Positions 16,701 to 25,300 of a DNA stretch of 36,114 bases are shown here, piece by piece. A program made the position numbers and the translations under genes. The notes under the pieces were generated by a model, which searched no databases, was not told where the DNA came from, and worked only from the letters and a program-made list of their open reading frames with translations. This DNA comes from a virus: positions 1 to 36,114 of the IMG/VR virus record IMGVR_UViG_3300024346_000234. One strand, written 5' to 3'. The number at the start of each line of letters is the position of its first letter. Within the stretch, counting starts at the first letter, position 1.

Positions 16701-17877
16701 TGGTTTATTAGTAAGTGGTAATCCAATTACAACAACTGGAACATTATCAGTAACCTTTGATACTGGCTATTCAATTCCAACAACAACTTCCCAGACAAAT
16801 TGGGATACCGCTTATTCAAATTATTTGCAATGGGATGGTGGTTCAACAAGCTTAGTTGCAGCAACTGGTAGAACTTCCTTGGGTGCTTCTACTGTAGGCG
16901 AAAACCTGTTTACCCTTACTAATCCATCAGCAATAACATTCCCTAGATTTAATGCTGATAATACAGTAACTGCTTTAAATGATGCTGATTTTAGAACTGC
17001 AATTGGTGCTGGAACATCATCAACAACTGGAACAGTTACATCGATATCAACAACCTCCCCAATAACAGGTGGAACAATAACTGGAACTGGCACAATCGGA
17101 ATAAATGCAGCAAGTGCAAATACTGCTTCTTATGTGGTTCAAAGAGATGCTTCTGGAAACTTTTCTGCTGGAACTATTACCGCTTCATTGACTGGAACAG
17201 CATCAACTGCAACTAATCTTGCAGGTGGCGGTGCTGGTCAAGTTCCTTATCAATCTGCATCTGGTACAACCGCAATGCTTTCAGCGGGAACATCAGGTCA
17301 AGTTTTAACTTCTTCTGGTACATCTGCACCAACTTGGTCAAATGTAATGCCTTCTGGAACTATAATGCAGTATGCTGGTGCAACTGCTCCTACAGGTTAT
17401 TTGATATGTGACGGATCTGCTGTATCTAGAACTACATATGCAACATTATTTGCAGTAACTAGTACAACTTATGGTGTAGGTAATGGATCTACTACATTTA
17501 ATTTACCAAATTTACAAAGTAGGCTTCCAATTGGTGCTGGAACTGGTTCTGGTTTAACCCTTAGAACTAGGGGAACAACTTACGGAACTGAAACATTTAC
17601 TTTAGCTTCTGGAAATATACCACAATTAACAAGTGGGAATATGAGTGCAAATGCTAGTCATAGTCACACGCAATTAAGGCCTTCATATGTTTATGTTGGT
17701 TCGGGTGGTGGTGCTGGTAATGCTGCTGGAACTATAATCCAGACCAGCGATAATGTTAGTGGCCCTCAGATTCAATCTCAAAGTACCGAGCATACTCATT
17801 CTGTTGGCAATATCACACCTTCAGCAGTTACCTTTTTACCTCCATCTTTGGCCCTTAACTACATCATTAAAACTTAG
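13738..17877 (+). CDS. Large tail fibre: propeller, Ig-like, fibre repeats, collar tip
   Basis: About 1,379 residues. ATG 13738 overlaps the preceding stop as ATGA and has GGGGG nine bases upstream; an ATG six bases earlier is possible. Residues 1-350 hold seven repeats of the form S-x-D-x-K-N-V-Y ... R-N-x-x-x-G-x-L, a seven-bladed lactonase/YVTN-like propeller. About 365-460 and 468-565 are two Ig-like repeats (DLVPTATNDVEAAIT and DLVPDATDVVDVSL). About 600-1200 are fibre repeats with DQTVSLTDGT and ITQYTDSDARL units. About 1204-1260 is a phage tail collar domain (PF07484): PSGTIMQYAGATAPTGYLIC, then FNLPNLQSRLPIG. The tip has HSHT and HTHS. The likely role is host binding; the propeller could bind a surface glycan. 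Confidence 0.85.
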   Translation: MSFCNIGELTYYGSVDSVPSNQIGFGFITGSQDNKYVYVFNSNSSCISVFERNISNGSLTFIENSTLLGNESKIYISQDSKNVYAVLGQTTFPIIIFNRDLITGELTQSGSYSPGTSDYYFQDIVISKDDKNIYLVSEGVNGGIYTLNRNLTNGQLSLNDFISNNQLDGDLADDVKKITISNDGKNVYTANRNRSTVSIYSRNLITGNLTLLSVFDYGGLLNYPTDICVSNDDKNVFVAPSGSSVILNFGRDVSNGSFNSIQAISVTGSQPWYLSLSSDDKTLYVSYNYNSSQITAYDRNLINGNLTFLQDANIDPITNTRSRGVFSSLDSKNVYFSPSVIPYGSLSLSIFSRCTGSENSTALMIDVQPYGVVSGDPFTTQPIIKIVDSNGDLVPTATNDVEAAITVVNGSGSLTGTTTVTAVDGYATFTDLVFTGAGSFYLTFTSTGLTEIDSDEIATLTPTELVVYVQPIAGLSGELLFTQPTITIANWLGDLVPDATDVVDVSLVDVTGSSVLTGTLNSTASGGYAAFTDLIATGYGSFYLTFTSGTLTSVNSDTLFFTPDPGNPNPPIPVKPKRSYTPLSVPTSGDMETNEFAINVADKKGYVRDSNGIIHLVFDGNASGSGSVTSVGLSSTNSTLTISDSPVTTSGTIKIDLPETGVSAKAYTNADITIDVYGRITAASDGAGVTSIIAGTGVSVDTATGDVTVTNSLPDQTVSLTNGTAISVTGTYPDFTITNDSPDQIVTLTDGTAISVTGTYPDFTITNSLPDQTVTLTEGTDITITGTYPDFTIGYSGVAGGVTSIIAGTGISVDVATGDVTVTNSAPDQIVSITSGTGINTTGIYPDFTIDSTITQYTDSDARLALSAGTGISYDNATGIITNSEPDQTVSLTDGTGISVTGTYPSFTIATTITQYTDSDARLSLSAGTGISYDNATGIITNSAPDQTVSLTDGTDISVTGTYPNFTISYTGSSGSGTVTSVDMSVPVGLLVSGNPITTTGTLSVTFDTGYSIPTTTSQTNWDTAYSNYLQWDGGSTSLVAATGRTSLGASTVGENLFTLTNPSAITFPRFNADNTVTALNDADFRTAIGAGTSSTTGTVTSISTTSPITGGTITGTGTIGINAASANTASYVVQRDASGNFSAGTITASLTGTASTATNLAGGGAGQVPYQSASGTTAMLSAGTSGQVLTSSGTSAPTWSNVMPSGTIMQYAGATAPTGYLICDGSAVSRTTYATLFAVTSTTYGVGNGSTTFNLPNLQSRLPIGAGTGSGLTLRTRGTTYGTETFTLASGNIPQLTSGNMSANASHSHTQLRPSYVYVGSGGGAGNAAGTIIQTSDNVSGPQIQSQSTEHTHSVGNITPSAVTFLPPSLALNYIIKT

Positions 17878-17888
17878 GAGTAAATATC

Positions 17889-18086
17889 ATGGAAATATCT
17901 ATCATTAATTCTGAAGTTCCTCAAAAAGATACAGATTCTATAATGGGTGTTACTATTTCCGCAAATACTAAAATAGGAAAAAGCAACTTGCAACAAGTAG
18001 ATTTTTTCCCTGATGGTTCACAAATTCAAATTAAGGTTGAAGAACTGAAAACATTGTTAAAAGACTATTTCATTTCTCAACCGTAA
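17889..18086 (+). CDS. Small protein after the fibre gene
   Basis: A 65-residue protein with GGAG before ATG, 11 bases after the fibre gene. It has no signal or membrane segment; the C-terminal third is helical and charged. It could be a fibre chaperone or virion protein by position. The family is not recognised. Confidence 0.55.
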   Translation: MEISIINSEVPQKDTDSIMGVTISANTKIGKSNLQQVDFFPDGSQIQIKVEELKTLLKDYFISQP

Positions 18087-18119
18087 ATGTTAAAATGTTT
18101 ATTTATTGGAGATTAGAAA

Positions 18120-18392
18120 ATGATATTCGCAGACATTAATATCATAGACATTATCGAGCGATTCGGAGTGTCTTTAAGTTTTCTGGTTTTCCTTTTATGG
18201 GCAGTTTACAAGGGGTTTAGTTGGTTGGGTCAAAATATTCTACTTCCCTTGCACCAAAGACATATGGTGTTTATAGATAGGCTAGAAAGCTCCATTGGCG
18301 AGGTAGCCAAGGCTCAAGCCGAAAGCTTGAGGATTTTGACAGAGGTTTTGAATTACACTAGGACTTTAAAAAAGGAAGTGAAGCATGATTAA
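18120..18392 (+). CDS. Holin-like protein with one membrane segment
   Basis: A 90-residue protein with TGGAG upstream of ATG. Residues about 17-40 (SLSFLVFLLWAVYKGFSWLG) form one membrane helix, followed by a helical, coiled-coil-like part (LESSIGEVAKAQAESLRIL) with a basic end. This arrangement, one membrane helix plus a cytoplasmic coiled coil, occurs in holin and XhlA-like phage proteins. It overlaps the next gene by eight bases. Lysis is inferred from topology and position after the tail genes; an injection or membrane anchor role is also possible. Confidence 0.55.
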   Translation: MIFADINIIDIIERFGVSLSFLVFLLWAVYKGFSWLGQNILLPLHQRHMVFIDRLESSIGEVAKAQAESLRILTEVLNYTRTLKKEVKHD

Positions 18393-18702
18393 TTTTCCCA
18401 ATTCTATGCCTACGGATGCCATGATGTTAGTGGTTGATAAAGTTCGTGGCAAAAAAGATGTAGGCAATAAAGAATTTTCTAATGCACTTTGGAACATCGT
18501 TGGTTACGCTGCTGACCAAGTTATTCCTGATGATAAACAGATATTTCAAAATGCAGAAGTTTCTCTTGAAGACTTTGCTGCAATTCTTGAACAAGCAATT
18601 CCCCAGGGTGATTTCCACGGAAATCCGATTACAATTGGAATCATCCCTTGGGCAATCGTTCTTAAGACCGCTCTGAAGTTATTAATCTCTGTTTTTTTAT
18701 AA
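18385..18702 (+). CDS. Unidentified protein with hydrophobic C-terminus
   Basis: A 105-residue protein overlapping the holin-like gene by eight bases. The N-terminal 80 residues are soluble and mostly helical (EVSLEDFAAILEQAIPQGDF); the last 25 (GIIPWAIVLKTALKLLISVF) could insert in a membrane. The gene ends in a run of seven T followed by ATAA. The next gene's frame is open through this end, so slipping on the T-run could join the two. It may act with the holin-like neighbour. Confidence 0.6.
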   Translation: MINFPNSMPTDAMMLVVDKVRGKKDVGNKEFSNALWNIVGYAADQVIPDDKQIFQNAEVSLEDFAAILEQAIPQGDFHGNPITIGIIPWAIVLKTALKLLISVFL

Positions 18703-18976
18703 TCGGGGATCACAATGGGCCAAGGTAAGAGCAGCACATCTAGAACGGAATCCTAACTGTGCTGCCTGCCTTGAGGATGATCCCAATTTGCTTCAAGTCC
18801 ACCATCTGATCCCATTTTGTAAAGATGCATCTTTAGAAATGGAGCCAAAAAATTTACTGTCGCTATGCAGACCTTGTCATTTTCTTTTTGGTCACGCAAA
18901 AAAATGGTCATCAGTAAATGTATACTGTTTGATAGATTCTAAAAACATGGCAGAACGAATAAGGAGCAGGCCGTGA
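18689..18976 (+). CDS. HNH endonuclease, start unclear
   Basis: The frame is open from 18686 and reads QWAKVRAAHLERNPNCAAC, then LQVHHLIPF, NLLSLCRPCH and GHAKKW. This is a standard small HNH nuclease with a zinc-binding Cys-x2-Cys pair on each side of the HH motif. No ATG or GTG lies in frame before the conserved region; the only candidates are CTG 18689 (inside the previous gene) and TTG 18788, which would cut off the N-terminal Cys pair. A good ATG with a GGGGAT ribosome site at 18715 is one frame off and gives only 13 codons. Frameshift from the upstream gene, CTG start, or a damaged start are all possible. The end is intact and coupled to the next gene. Some phage HNH proteins aid packaging; others home. 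Confidence 0.65.
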   Translation: MFFYNRGSQWAKVRAAHLERNPNCAACLEDDPNLLQVHHLIPFCKDASLEMEPKNLLSLCRPCHFLFGHAKKWSSVNVYCLIDSKNMAERIRSRP

Positions 18977-19602
18977 TAAACCTTCTTTTTTTAGTGTTTC
19001 TTCAAATTCCAACTATAGAGCTTCCCGCAAAGGTTTCTGGTCAACCTGGAGCGTTTATAAGCGTTCCAGCTAAGACCGAATCTAAAGCAGTCAAATGGGT
19101 TTCAATTGATAAAGGCCTAAACATTTTCCCTGTGGATCTGCTAAAGGACTCCAAGACTCTAGTAGTTACTTCTCAGATACAAGGTGTGTACAGATTATTT
19201 GCTTATGTTGGCAATGAGTTTGGCCCTTCTGAACCAGCGTTTACATCTGTATTGATCGGTGATGAACCCGCTCCCGCTCCACCAGTAAATCCTGATAACG
19301 ACATCAGGGCAGCAGCAGCAAAAGAAGACAAAGATCAAGTAAAGTGGTTGTGTATGTTTTACGATGAACTTGCAAAAGAATGTCAGAAAAACGACTACGA
19401 ATTTCTTACAGATGTTTTCAAGGCAGCAAAGGCAACCATCAATAAACAATTTATGGAAAACGAGCTTGCCAATCTTAGAGATGTAATTGGGAAAAGACTC
19501 AATGAAAGATTACCTAAAGATGGTACATTGAAACTTGATCAAAAACTTAGGGATCTTTTGACCAGTGAATTTAATCAAATAGCAAAGGAACTAAAACAAT
19601 GA
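18973..19602 (+). CDS. Secreted protein with N-terminal signal, unidentified
   Basis: A 209-residue protein starting at GTG 18973 (GTGA overlap with the HNH stop, AAGGAG upstream). Residues 1-13 (MINLLFLVFLQIP) form a short signal-like hydrophobic segment. An Ig-like beta domain follows (residues about 15-100), then a Pro/Ala linker (EPAPAPPVNPD) and a helical C-terminal domain. The build suggests a secreted or periplasmic protein. It is translationally coupled (ATGA) to the papain-like protease next door and may be its partner or substrate. This type is familiar to me from phage-like genes of Planctomycetota, but I cannot name a family. Confidence 0.6.
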   Translation: MINLLFLVFLQIPTIELPAKVSGQPGAFISVPAKTESKAVKWVSIDKGLNIFPVDLLKDSKTLVVTSQIQGVYRLFAYVGNEFGPSEPAFTSVLIGDEPAPAPPVNPDNDIRAAAAKEDKDQVKWLCMFYDELAKECQKNDYEFLTDVFKAAKATINKQFMENELANLRDVIGKRLNERLPKDGTLKLDQKLRDLLTSEFNQIAKELKQ

Positions 19603-20573
19603 TTGAATATGTAAAAGTAGGTGGAAAACAGAAATACTTTGGAAAATCAACTCAATGGAATTTTGGTTGGAATCCAATAGATAGTATTGATGAAAAAAGA
19701 AGGCAAGCATTTCTAACCTCATTAGTTAAGTTTGAAATTGAAGGTGATGACTCTCCAGATGTAAAAGAAGCACTTTTATACAAGGTTGTTAACAAAGCTG
19801 CTGGATGCGAGTTTTTCCCTTGGAGTCAGAAAACAGGATCTTGTGTAGGTCACGGTGCGTTAGCAGTAATGGCAACGCTTCAAGCGGTTGAAATCGTTAC
19901 GCAAAATCAATCATATGAAGAATGGAAAATTCCGTTCATCATGTTTAATTATGGGCAATCTCGTAAGCGTGGAGGATTGCATGGTGTTGGTGAAGGTTCT
20001 TTTGGTTCGTCAATGGCTGAGTCATGTAGCCAAGACGGTGTTCCACCTATTGACACTAATCTTCCTCAACCCATCAAAGAGAAAGATGGCTCATGGACTT
20101 TTGGTTCTAATGTTGAATACAAGTGGAGTAATGGGGATGCACCTCCAGTAGATTTATTTGAAGTATCAAATAGGTTTAAAGTCCAAACAACAAGTAAACT
20201 TGAGAACTCTGAAGAGGTTAAGAAGGCCTTGAGGAATGGGTATCCTGTTACAATCGCTTCTGGATGGTGGGGTTTTAGAGATTTGAAAGTTCAAGCCAAA
20301 GGTACTCCAGCAGTACAATTGGCTTCAAAAAGCGATTCTTGGGGGCATCAACAGGCTTGTTTGGGCTTTACTACTCATCCTGACTTTGGGGTTATATATT
20401 TGATTCAAAACTCTTGGGGCAACGCTCACGGAACTCCCCCAGGGAATTACGGAGAGCCATTGGGTTCTTATTGGATTTCAGAAAAAGATATGAATCGCAT
20501 TTGCACAGAAGAAGTTTTTGCGTATAGTAACTTTAATGGCTATCCAGCCAGAGTGATCGATTGGACTCTTTAG
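19599..20573 (+). CDS. Papain-like (C1) cysteine protease
   Basis: A 324-residue protein, ATGA-coupled to the upstream gene with AAGGAA before ATG. The catalytic set is visible: Gln77 and Cys82 in WSQKTGSCVGHG, His250 in SDSWGHQQACLGF, and Asn271 in YLIQNSWGNAHG. The order Q-C-H-N and the NSWG motif define papain-like proteases. No signal peptide is seen, unlike its neighbours. In a phage late block it might process virion or host proteins, or help release by attacking a protein-rich envelope in place of a normal endolysin. Those roles are inferred; no muramidase or amidase is seen in the window. Confidence 0.85.
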   Translation: MIEYVKVGGKQKYFGKSTQWNFGWNPIDSIDEKRRQAFLTSLVKFEIEGDDSPDVKEALLYKVVNKAAGCEFFPWSQKTGSCVGHGALAVMATLQAVEIVTQNQSYEEWKIPFIMFNYGQSRKRGGLHGVGEGSFGSSMAESCSQDGVPPIDTNLPQPIKEKDGSWTFGSNVEYKWSNGDAPPVDLFEVSNRFKVQTTSKLENSEEVKKALRNGYPVTIASGWWGFRDLKVQAKGTPAVQLASKSDSWGHQQACLGFTTHPDFGVIYLIQNSWGNAHGTPPGNYGEPLGSYWISEKDMNRICTEEVFAYSNFNGYPARVIDWTL

Positions 20574-20584
20574 GAGGAAGCATT

Positions 20585-20797
20585 ATGTTCAGTCTAGTTT
20601 TAGCAGTTGGTATGGTTATTGATCTGCCTGTTCGCAAGGGTTCTTGTGCCAATGGGCAATGTTCTGCACCCGCAGTACAGATCGAAAAGAAAGTTGAAAA
20701 GACAATCAAAATTGAATCCGTAAAAACGGATTCGAGAGTTTTTCGTGGTGGAAAACTTCGTTTCGATTTGCGTGGTTCTAGTTGTTGTGGTCGATAG
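20585..20797 (+). CDS. Small secreted Cys-rich protein
   Basis: A 70-residue protein. ATG 20585 is chosen because GGAGG lies eight or so bases upstream; an earlier in-frame ATG lies inside the protease gene. An N-terminal hydrophobic segment (MFSLVLAVGMVID) is followed by KGSCANGQCSAPA with two Cys, a Lys-rich helix and a C-terminal RGSSCCGR with two more. The four cysteines in a secreted protein suggest disulfides or metal binding. It lies next to the papain-like protease and may act outside the inner membrane. The family is unknown to me. Confidence 0.6.
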   Translation: MFSLVLAVGMVIDLPVRKGSCANGQCSAPAVQIEKKVEKTIKIESVKTDSRVFRGGKLRFDLRGSSCCGR

Positions 20798-20808
20798 AAA
20801 GGGAGCTT

Positions 20809-21087
20809 ATGTCTACAGAACCTGTTAGTAATTCTACTTTGCCTTCTGGGATGAACGAGATTCTTCAGCAGATAAAACCTGTTGTTGACGAGTTTGTTTC
20901 ATTTATCGAGGGCAAGTCTTCTAGAGAAGTAGCTTTGAAATCATTCCATAAATTTATGGTGATTACTTTGCCACCTCCAATGAGGCCAAGCAAGGATCTT
21001 GCCACAAGCATATTGAAGTCTTCAATAACTGGGTTTGCTAATATTCCTCAGTTAATGGCTTCAATGGCTGTTCTTCTTGAAGAATAA
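20809..21087 (+). CDS. Unidentified helical protein
   Basis: A 92-residue protein. ATG 20809 follows AGGGAG; an in-frame start at 20782 inside the previous gene is less likely. It is helical, with a DEFVSFIEGKSSREVALKSF stretch and a mildly hydrophobic C-terminus (ITGFANIPQLMASMAVLLEE). It is the last gene before a strong terminator, so it ends the protease transcript. Confidence 0.55.
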   Translation: MSTEPVSNSTLPSGMNEILQQIKPVVDEFVSFIEGKSSREVALKSFHKFMVITLPPPMRPSKDLATSILKSSITGFANIPQLMASMAVLLEE

Positions 21088-21111
21088 TTTCATTTTTTAA
21101 TTTGAAATTTA

Positions 21112-21144
21112 ACAGGGTGGAGGATTCCTCTGCCCTGTTTTTTT
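21112..21144 (+). terminator. Rho-independent terminator
   Basis: ACAGGG (21112-21117) pairs with CCCTGT (21133-21138). The stem continues inward through TGGAGG/CCTCTG to a three-base loop, and seven T follow. It is strong and separates the protease group from the two large virion genes after it. Confidence 0.85.
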
Positions 21145-21155
21145 AAAGGGATATC

Positions 21156-22331
21156 ATGCCGAATATACAACCTAGCCTTGGAAATGGAATCAATGCTTCA
21201 TGGGATGATTCCACAAATTCATTCATCATTTCAAACGATAGTGCATCAGACTTTTTGTGGTTTAAAATATTTCAACAAGTTCCAACTAGTGTGCCAGGGA
21301 CAGAGGTAAATACCTTTTATTATTTCCAAGAAGTTTCTTGGAGTGGTACTGGTTTTACTGATGTTCCAGGGGGTTTATTTTGTGACGAAACAACTCAAAC
21401 TACTGGCCCAAAAGCTTATCCAATGCCATTTGTTTTAGATAGGAGGGATAACACCACAAACGATTTATCTATTCAGCCAGGGGTAATTTGCCCTGCAAGA
21501 TTGGTTAGTACTGATTCGACTGATAATAGAGAGGTCTATTATTTTTGGTGCGGTGTAAATCCAAATAACAGAATGTTTGTAATGCCGATTGGGGATGCCA
21601 ATGGATCTCCTGTTATGGTTGGAACAAGATATTCTGCTAGAACTAGTTATGTTACTCCATATGGTACATTTCCTCCATCTGCGGGAAGCGGTGATGTCTG
21701 GGCTATAGAAATAAATGGAAGTCCTCTTTTACCTAACAGAACATATGTTGGTTTTTCTATTGGCTATTGGGATCCAGGTAATCCAGCAAATCCAAATGCC
21801 ACTAATTACAACGATCAAAGACCATTGGTTGTATGCATGAAGAATGGTGGTACTGGGCCTAATGCTGTAAGAGTTGTCAAAGATATTGTAAACAATGGTG
21901 CTAGTGTTGTTATCCAATACACCACATTTTGCCCTGATGAATATACAGCAATTATAAATACCGAAAGTACTGGGTTAAGATATATAGACCTTCTTGATAC
22001 ACCTAAGACTTATGGAACCCCAGGCCAATACATTGTTACGACAGGATCTGGATTTCAATATGCTAATGCTCCTACTGGTGCAGCTTGGCCTACACCTCCA
22101 ACTAGTGGAACTGGTTTGGTAATGATTTCCACATCAGGCATAACTGCTTCTAGTTATCAAACAATCTTTAATACTGCTGTGGATGGTGAATCATCTATAG
22201 ATATTACTGGTTCGTTTATAAACGGAATAAATCTTAAATTACAAAACGACATTCCGTCACCTGGGCCAAATATGTATTATGGAACAGATGCTAATGGTAA
22301 TAAAGGCTGGTTCCCTCTTCCAATTCCATAG
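21156..22331 (+). CDS. Fibre-like virion protein
   Basis: A 391-residue beta-rich protein with AAAGGG before ATG. It is rich in Asn, Gly, Thr, Pro and Tyr. The C-terminal end (ISTSGITASSYQTIFNTAVD, then KLQNDIPSPGPNMYYGTDAN and KGWFPLP) resembles the closing repeat of tail fibre proteins. It has no signal. Position right after a terminator and before another large virion gene suggests a separate late operon for receptor-binding or baseplate parts. Confidence 0.65.
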   Translation: MPNIQPSLGNGINASWDDSTNSFIISNDSASDFLWFKIFQQVPTSVPGTEVNTFYYFQEVSWSGTGFTDVPGGLFCDETTQTTGPKAYPMPFVLDRRDNTTNDLSIQPGVICPARLVSTDSTDNREVYYFWCGVNPNNRMFVMPIGDANGSPVMVGTRYSARTSYVTPYGTFPPSAGSGDVWAIEINGSPLLPNRTYVGFSIGYWDPGNPANPNATNYNDQRPLVVCMKNGGTGPNAVRVVKDIVNNGASVVIQYTTFCPDEYTAIINTESTGLRYIDLLDTPKTYGTPGQYIVTTGSGFQYANAPTGAAWPTPPTSGTGLVMISTSGITASSYQTIFNTAVDGESSIDITGSFINGINLKLQNDIPSPGPNMYYGTDANGNKGWFPLPIP

Positions 22332-22338
22332 GTGTTAA

Positions 22339-25300
22339 ATGTATAAACCTAGTGCAGTATCAGCTTCACCAGATCATTATGTTGATGGTCAAATAAAAGA
22401 TAATTTTGAAGCAAGTGTTCCATTAAATTGGATTGGCAAAAATAATGTTACTTCAAATAAAGTTATATGGTATGACCAAATAGATGAATCTTTTTTAATA
22501 AATGTAAGAATTACCCCAAACGAAAATTACATTTGGGAAGAATCAGATTTAACACAAACTTCAGTACCAACCGTTTATCAGGTAGATGGAACTGCTGGAA
22601 CAGTTTCTCAATTTAATTTAAAAAAAATAACTGAAGAATATTGTAACCCACCAACCTCTGTGTATTCATATTACCAATCTACAAATATTCCTTTTCAATA
22701 TGACGAAACACTTATAAGGGAACAATCAAACATATATCATTACGATGTTTTTGAAGGAGTTAAAAAAACTGCTTGGCCAAACTTTAGTGATTATAGTGGA
22801 GCTTACCCAACAGGAATAAGTTCTTGGAGCGAAGCATATACTAATGTTGATTATATTCACCAGCCTTCTTTTTACAACTATAACTATTACAATTATTATT
22901 ACATGAATGGTTACAACCTTTTGTTTGATTCGTCAATAACAGGTACGATGCCAACCATTTTAGAAGACTATTTACAACCATGCTCATTAGACCCCAGCAT
23001 CCCATCGTATTTTCCATCTGGATCTATAATTCCAGAATGGCCACAACAAGGAGGTGGTTTTAATAACACATCGTATTCTGGATACAAAATTTGCGGAGCA
23101 TCTTTTAATGGGAACAATTTAATATTAAGAGTCCACAGTTTTTCTCAAACTGCACTTATTGGGTCAGAAGGTGTTATCAATATTCCGGTTACATTAAGTT
23201 CAATAAAAATACCTTCCAATTATTCTTATTGGCCTTGGCTAAATGATAATGACAATTTTTATATTTACGACAATAAAATTTTATTTCCATCCATGTATGA
23301 CATAGCTAGCGGACAAAATATTTATTATGGATCTTATTACCCATTTTTGCCAGAAAAAAAAGCTTGCATTTGTTTTACACAAAAAAACCCATTGGTAGAA
23401 TCAACATCTGGGTTTAATACATTCACTTATAAAAATGTAGTAATATACGACAGAACATCTAGAAGCCAAGCCATTATGGTAGAAGACCTTCCAAGAAGTC
23501 CTTATTTTTCCGGCAAGAACCTTGTTTGGTTTGCTGGAGCGGTTTGTGTTGACATTCAAATATCATTTAAAAAGAAAAATTTTCCAGAAATTTCTAGCAT
23601 ACCAAACATAAGTATTCCAAGGACATTCGCTGTTGTTCCAGAAGATATAAGGCCATTATCATACAGAGATGTTTACAAATTAGATAGTGGCTGGTATGCA
23701 TATAAATCTTTAACAAATGAAGAAGCAAGGGTACTGGTTGATCATTATCAAACAGAATACGGTTCTAGTACTACTTTAAAATATTCTTCTAATGGATATG
23801 CTGTTTCAAACAGCAATTACAATTACCTGTATAATCAAAATACATTTGTAGTGTATGAACCAAACTATCCAGCATTAAAACAGCCTGTGTTTCAAACATT
23901 TGGTGACCTTGAATCAGGTTTTATAAAAAACAAATCTGATGACTATTATTATTATTATTATTACAACTCAACAAGAGATATAAACAATATCCCAGATCCA
24001 TTTAATTTATATTATTATTACAACTTTTATTATTACGACCAAAAGTCTTTTATTAATTCTGGAACGATTCCTTTTGCTTCTAACGAGTCTGTGACAGGAA
24101 ATCTAAATTTCACTATGCTTAACATATATAATGCAAATTATGATTATTATTATTATTACAATATGGTTAAGCTTGGCACAAGTTTGTCTATGACTGTAAA
24201 TATTCCACAAATTACTGTAGATCCTACTAAATATTATCAGATGTATGTAAACACATTAGGCATTAGCCCAACACAAGAGTATGTTGGTGTTGAATTAATT
24301 CCTCCAAGATTTGGAGAAAAAGGTTTTGGTGACGGATGGTTTGGTTTAGCGATCAACCAACTTTCTATACCAAATCCGTCTAATGGAAGATTAACTCAAT
24401 TTGCTGGGTCTTTTTATGTAGCTGATCCTAATGGAAATATTCTTAGATATTATAACCCAAACACAGATTATATAACCCCAACTACTGTTTTTGATGGAAA
24501 CATGGAGGCATCATTTCTTGGAAACTATTATACTTCTTCGTATACATCTATACCAACAGGTGGATATGCATATAAATATTGGTTTTATAATGGAAACTCT
24601 ACTGTAAATGCCTTGGATTATGTTTTAAACACTTCTAATCCATCAAGAGGGATAAAGCCATTTGGAACTTATTATCAAGGTAGCCCAAACAATGAAGGTG
24701 GTTACTGTGAAGATGGAATATATTTAGTAATTGGACAATCGTATATTGACCAGATTCAACCTCTTCCAGGTTATTATAACAATACAAATCAAGCTGCACC
24801 TCGTGCAATGTACCCTATTGGTGCATTCTATATTGAAACAACTGATAACCAGTTTTTAATATATGATGTTCCACTTTACTATGTTCCAGATTTAGATTTA
24901 ACTAAGCCATATTATGGTTGCCTTAATGCCAGTTACCAAATTTTAATAACATCCGTACCTAACACACTTAATTCATCAAACATTTTTAATTATAATTCTA
25001 GTTACGCAGGGAAACCAAAAATAGTTGTTTCATCACAGTATGTTGACAATTATGAAAGTCTGATTGAAATTTATGGGCCTGATACAACTCAATTAGTTCT
25101 TGATGAAGACTATGAAGTTTTGCCATATTCATCACAAAGGCCAGGGTGTTATGTAATATCGTTTTTAAAAACGCTAGGCAATCTATTTGAAAACGAATAT
25201 ACAGATAACCCACCATCTCTTGCTGATGGAAATTACAAAATAATTCTGCCAACTATAACAAACAAAACTATGAGCAGTCTTTCATATGTTGACAACATGA

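Noticed and set aside
6821-17093. Integrase, repressor, CRISPR array or tRNA genes
   Set aside because: None of the expected motifs, repeat-spacer patterns or cloverleaf features were seen here or elsewhere in the window.
18685-18720. Classical -1 slippage at the T-run into the HNH frame
   Set aside because: The -1 frame reaches a stop quickly (18726-18728) and does not enter the HNH frame; only a +1 or -2 slip would.
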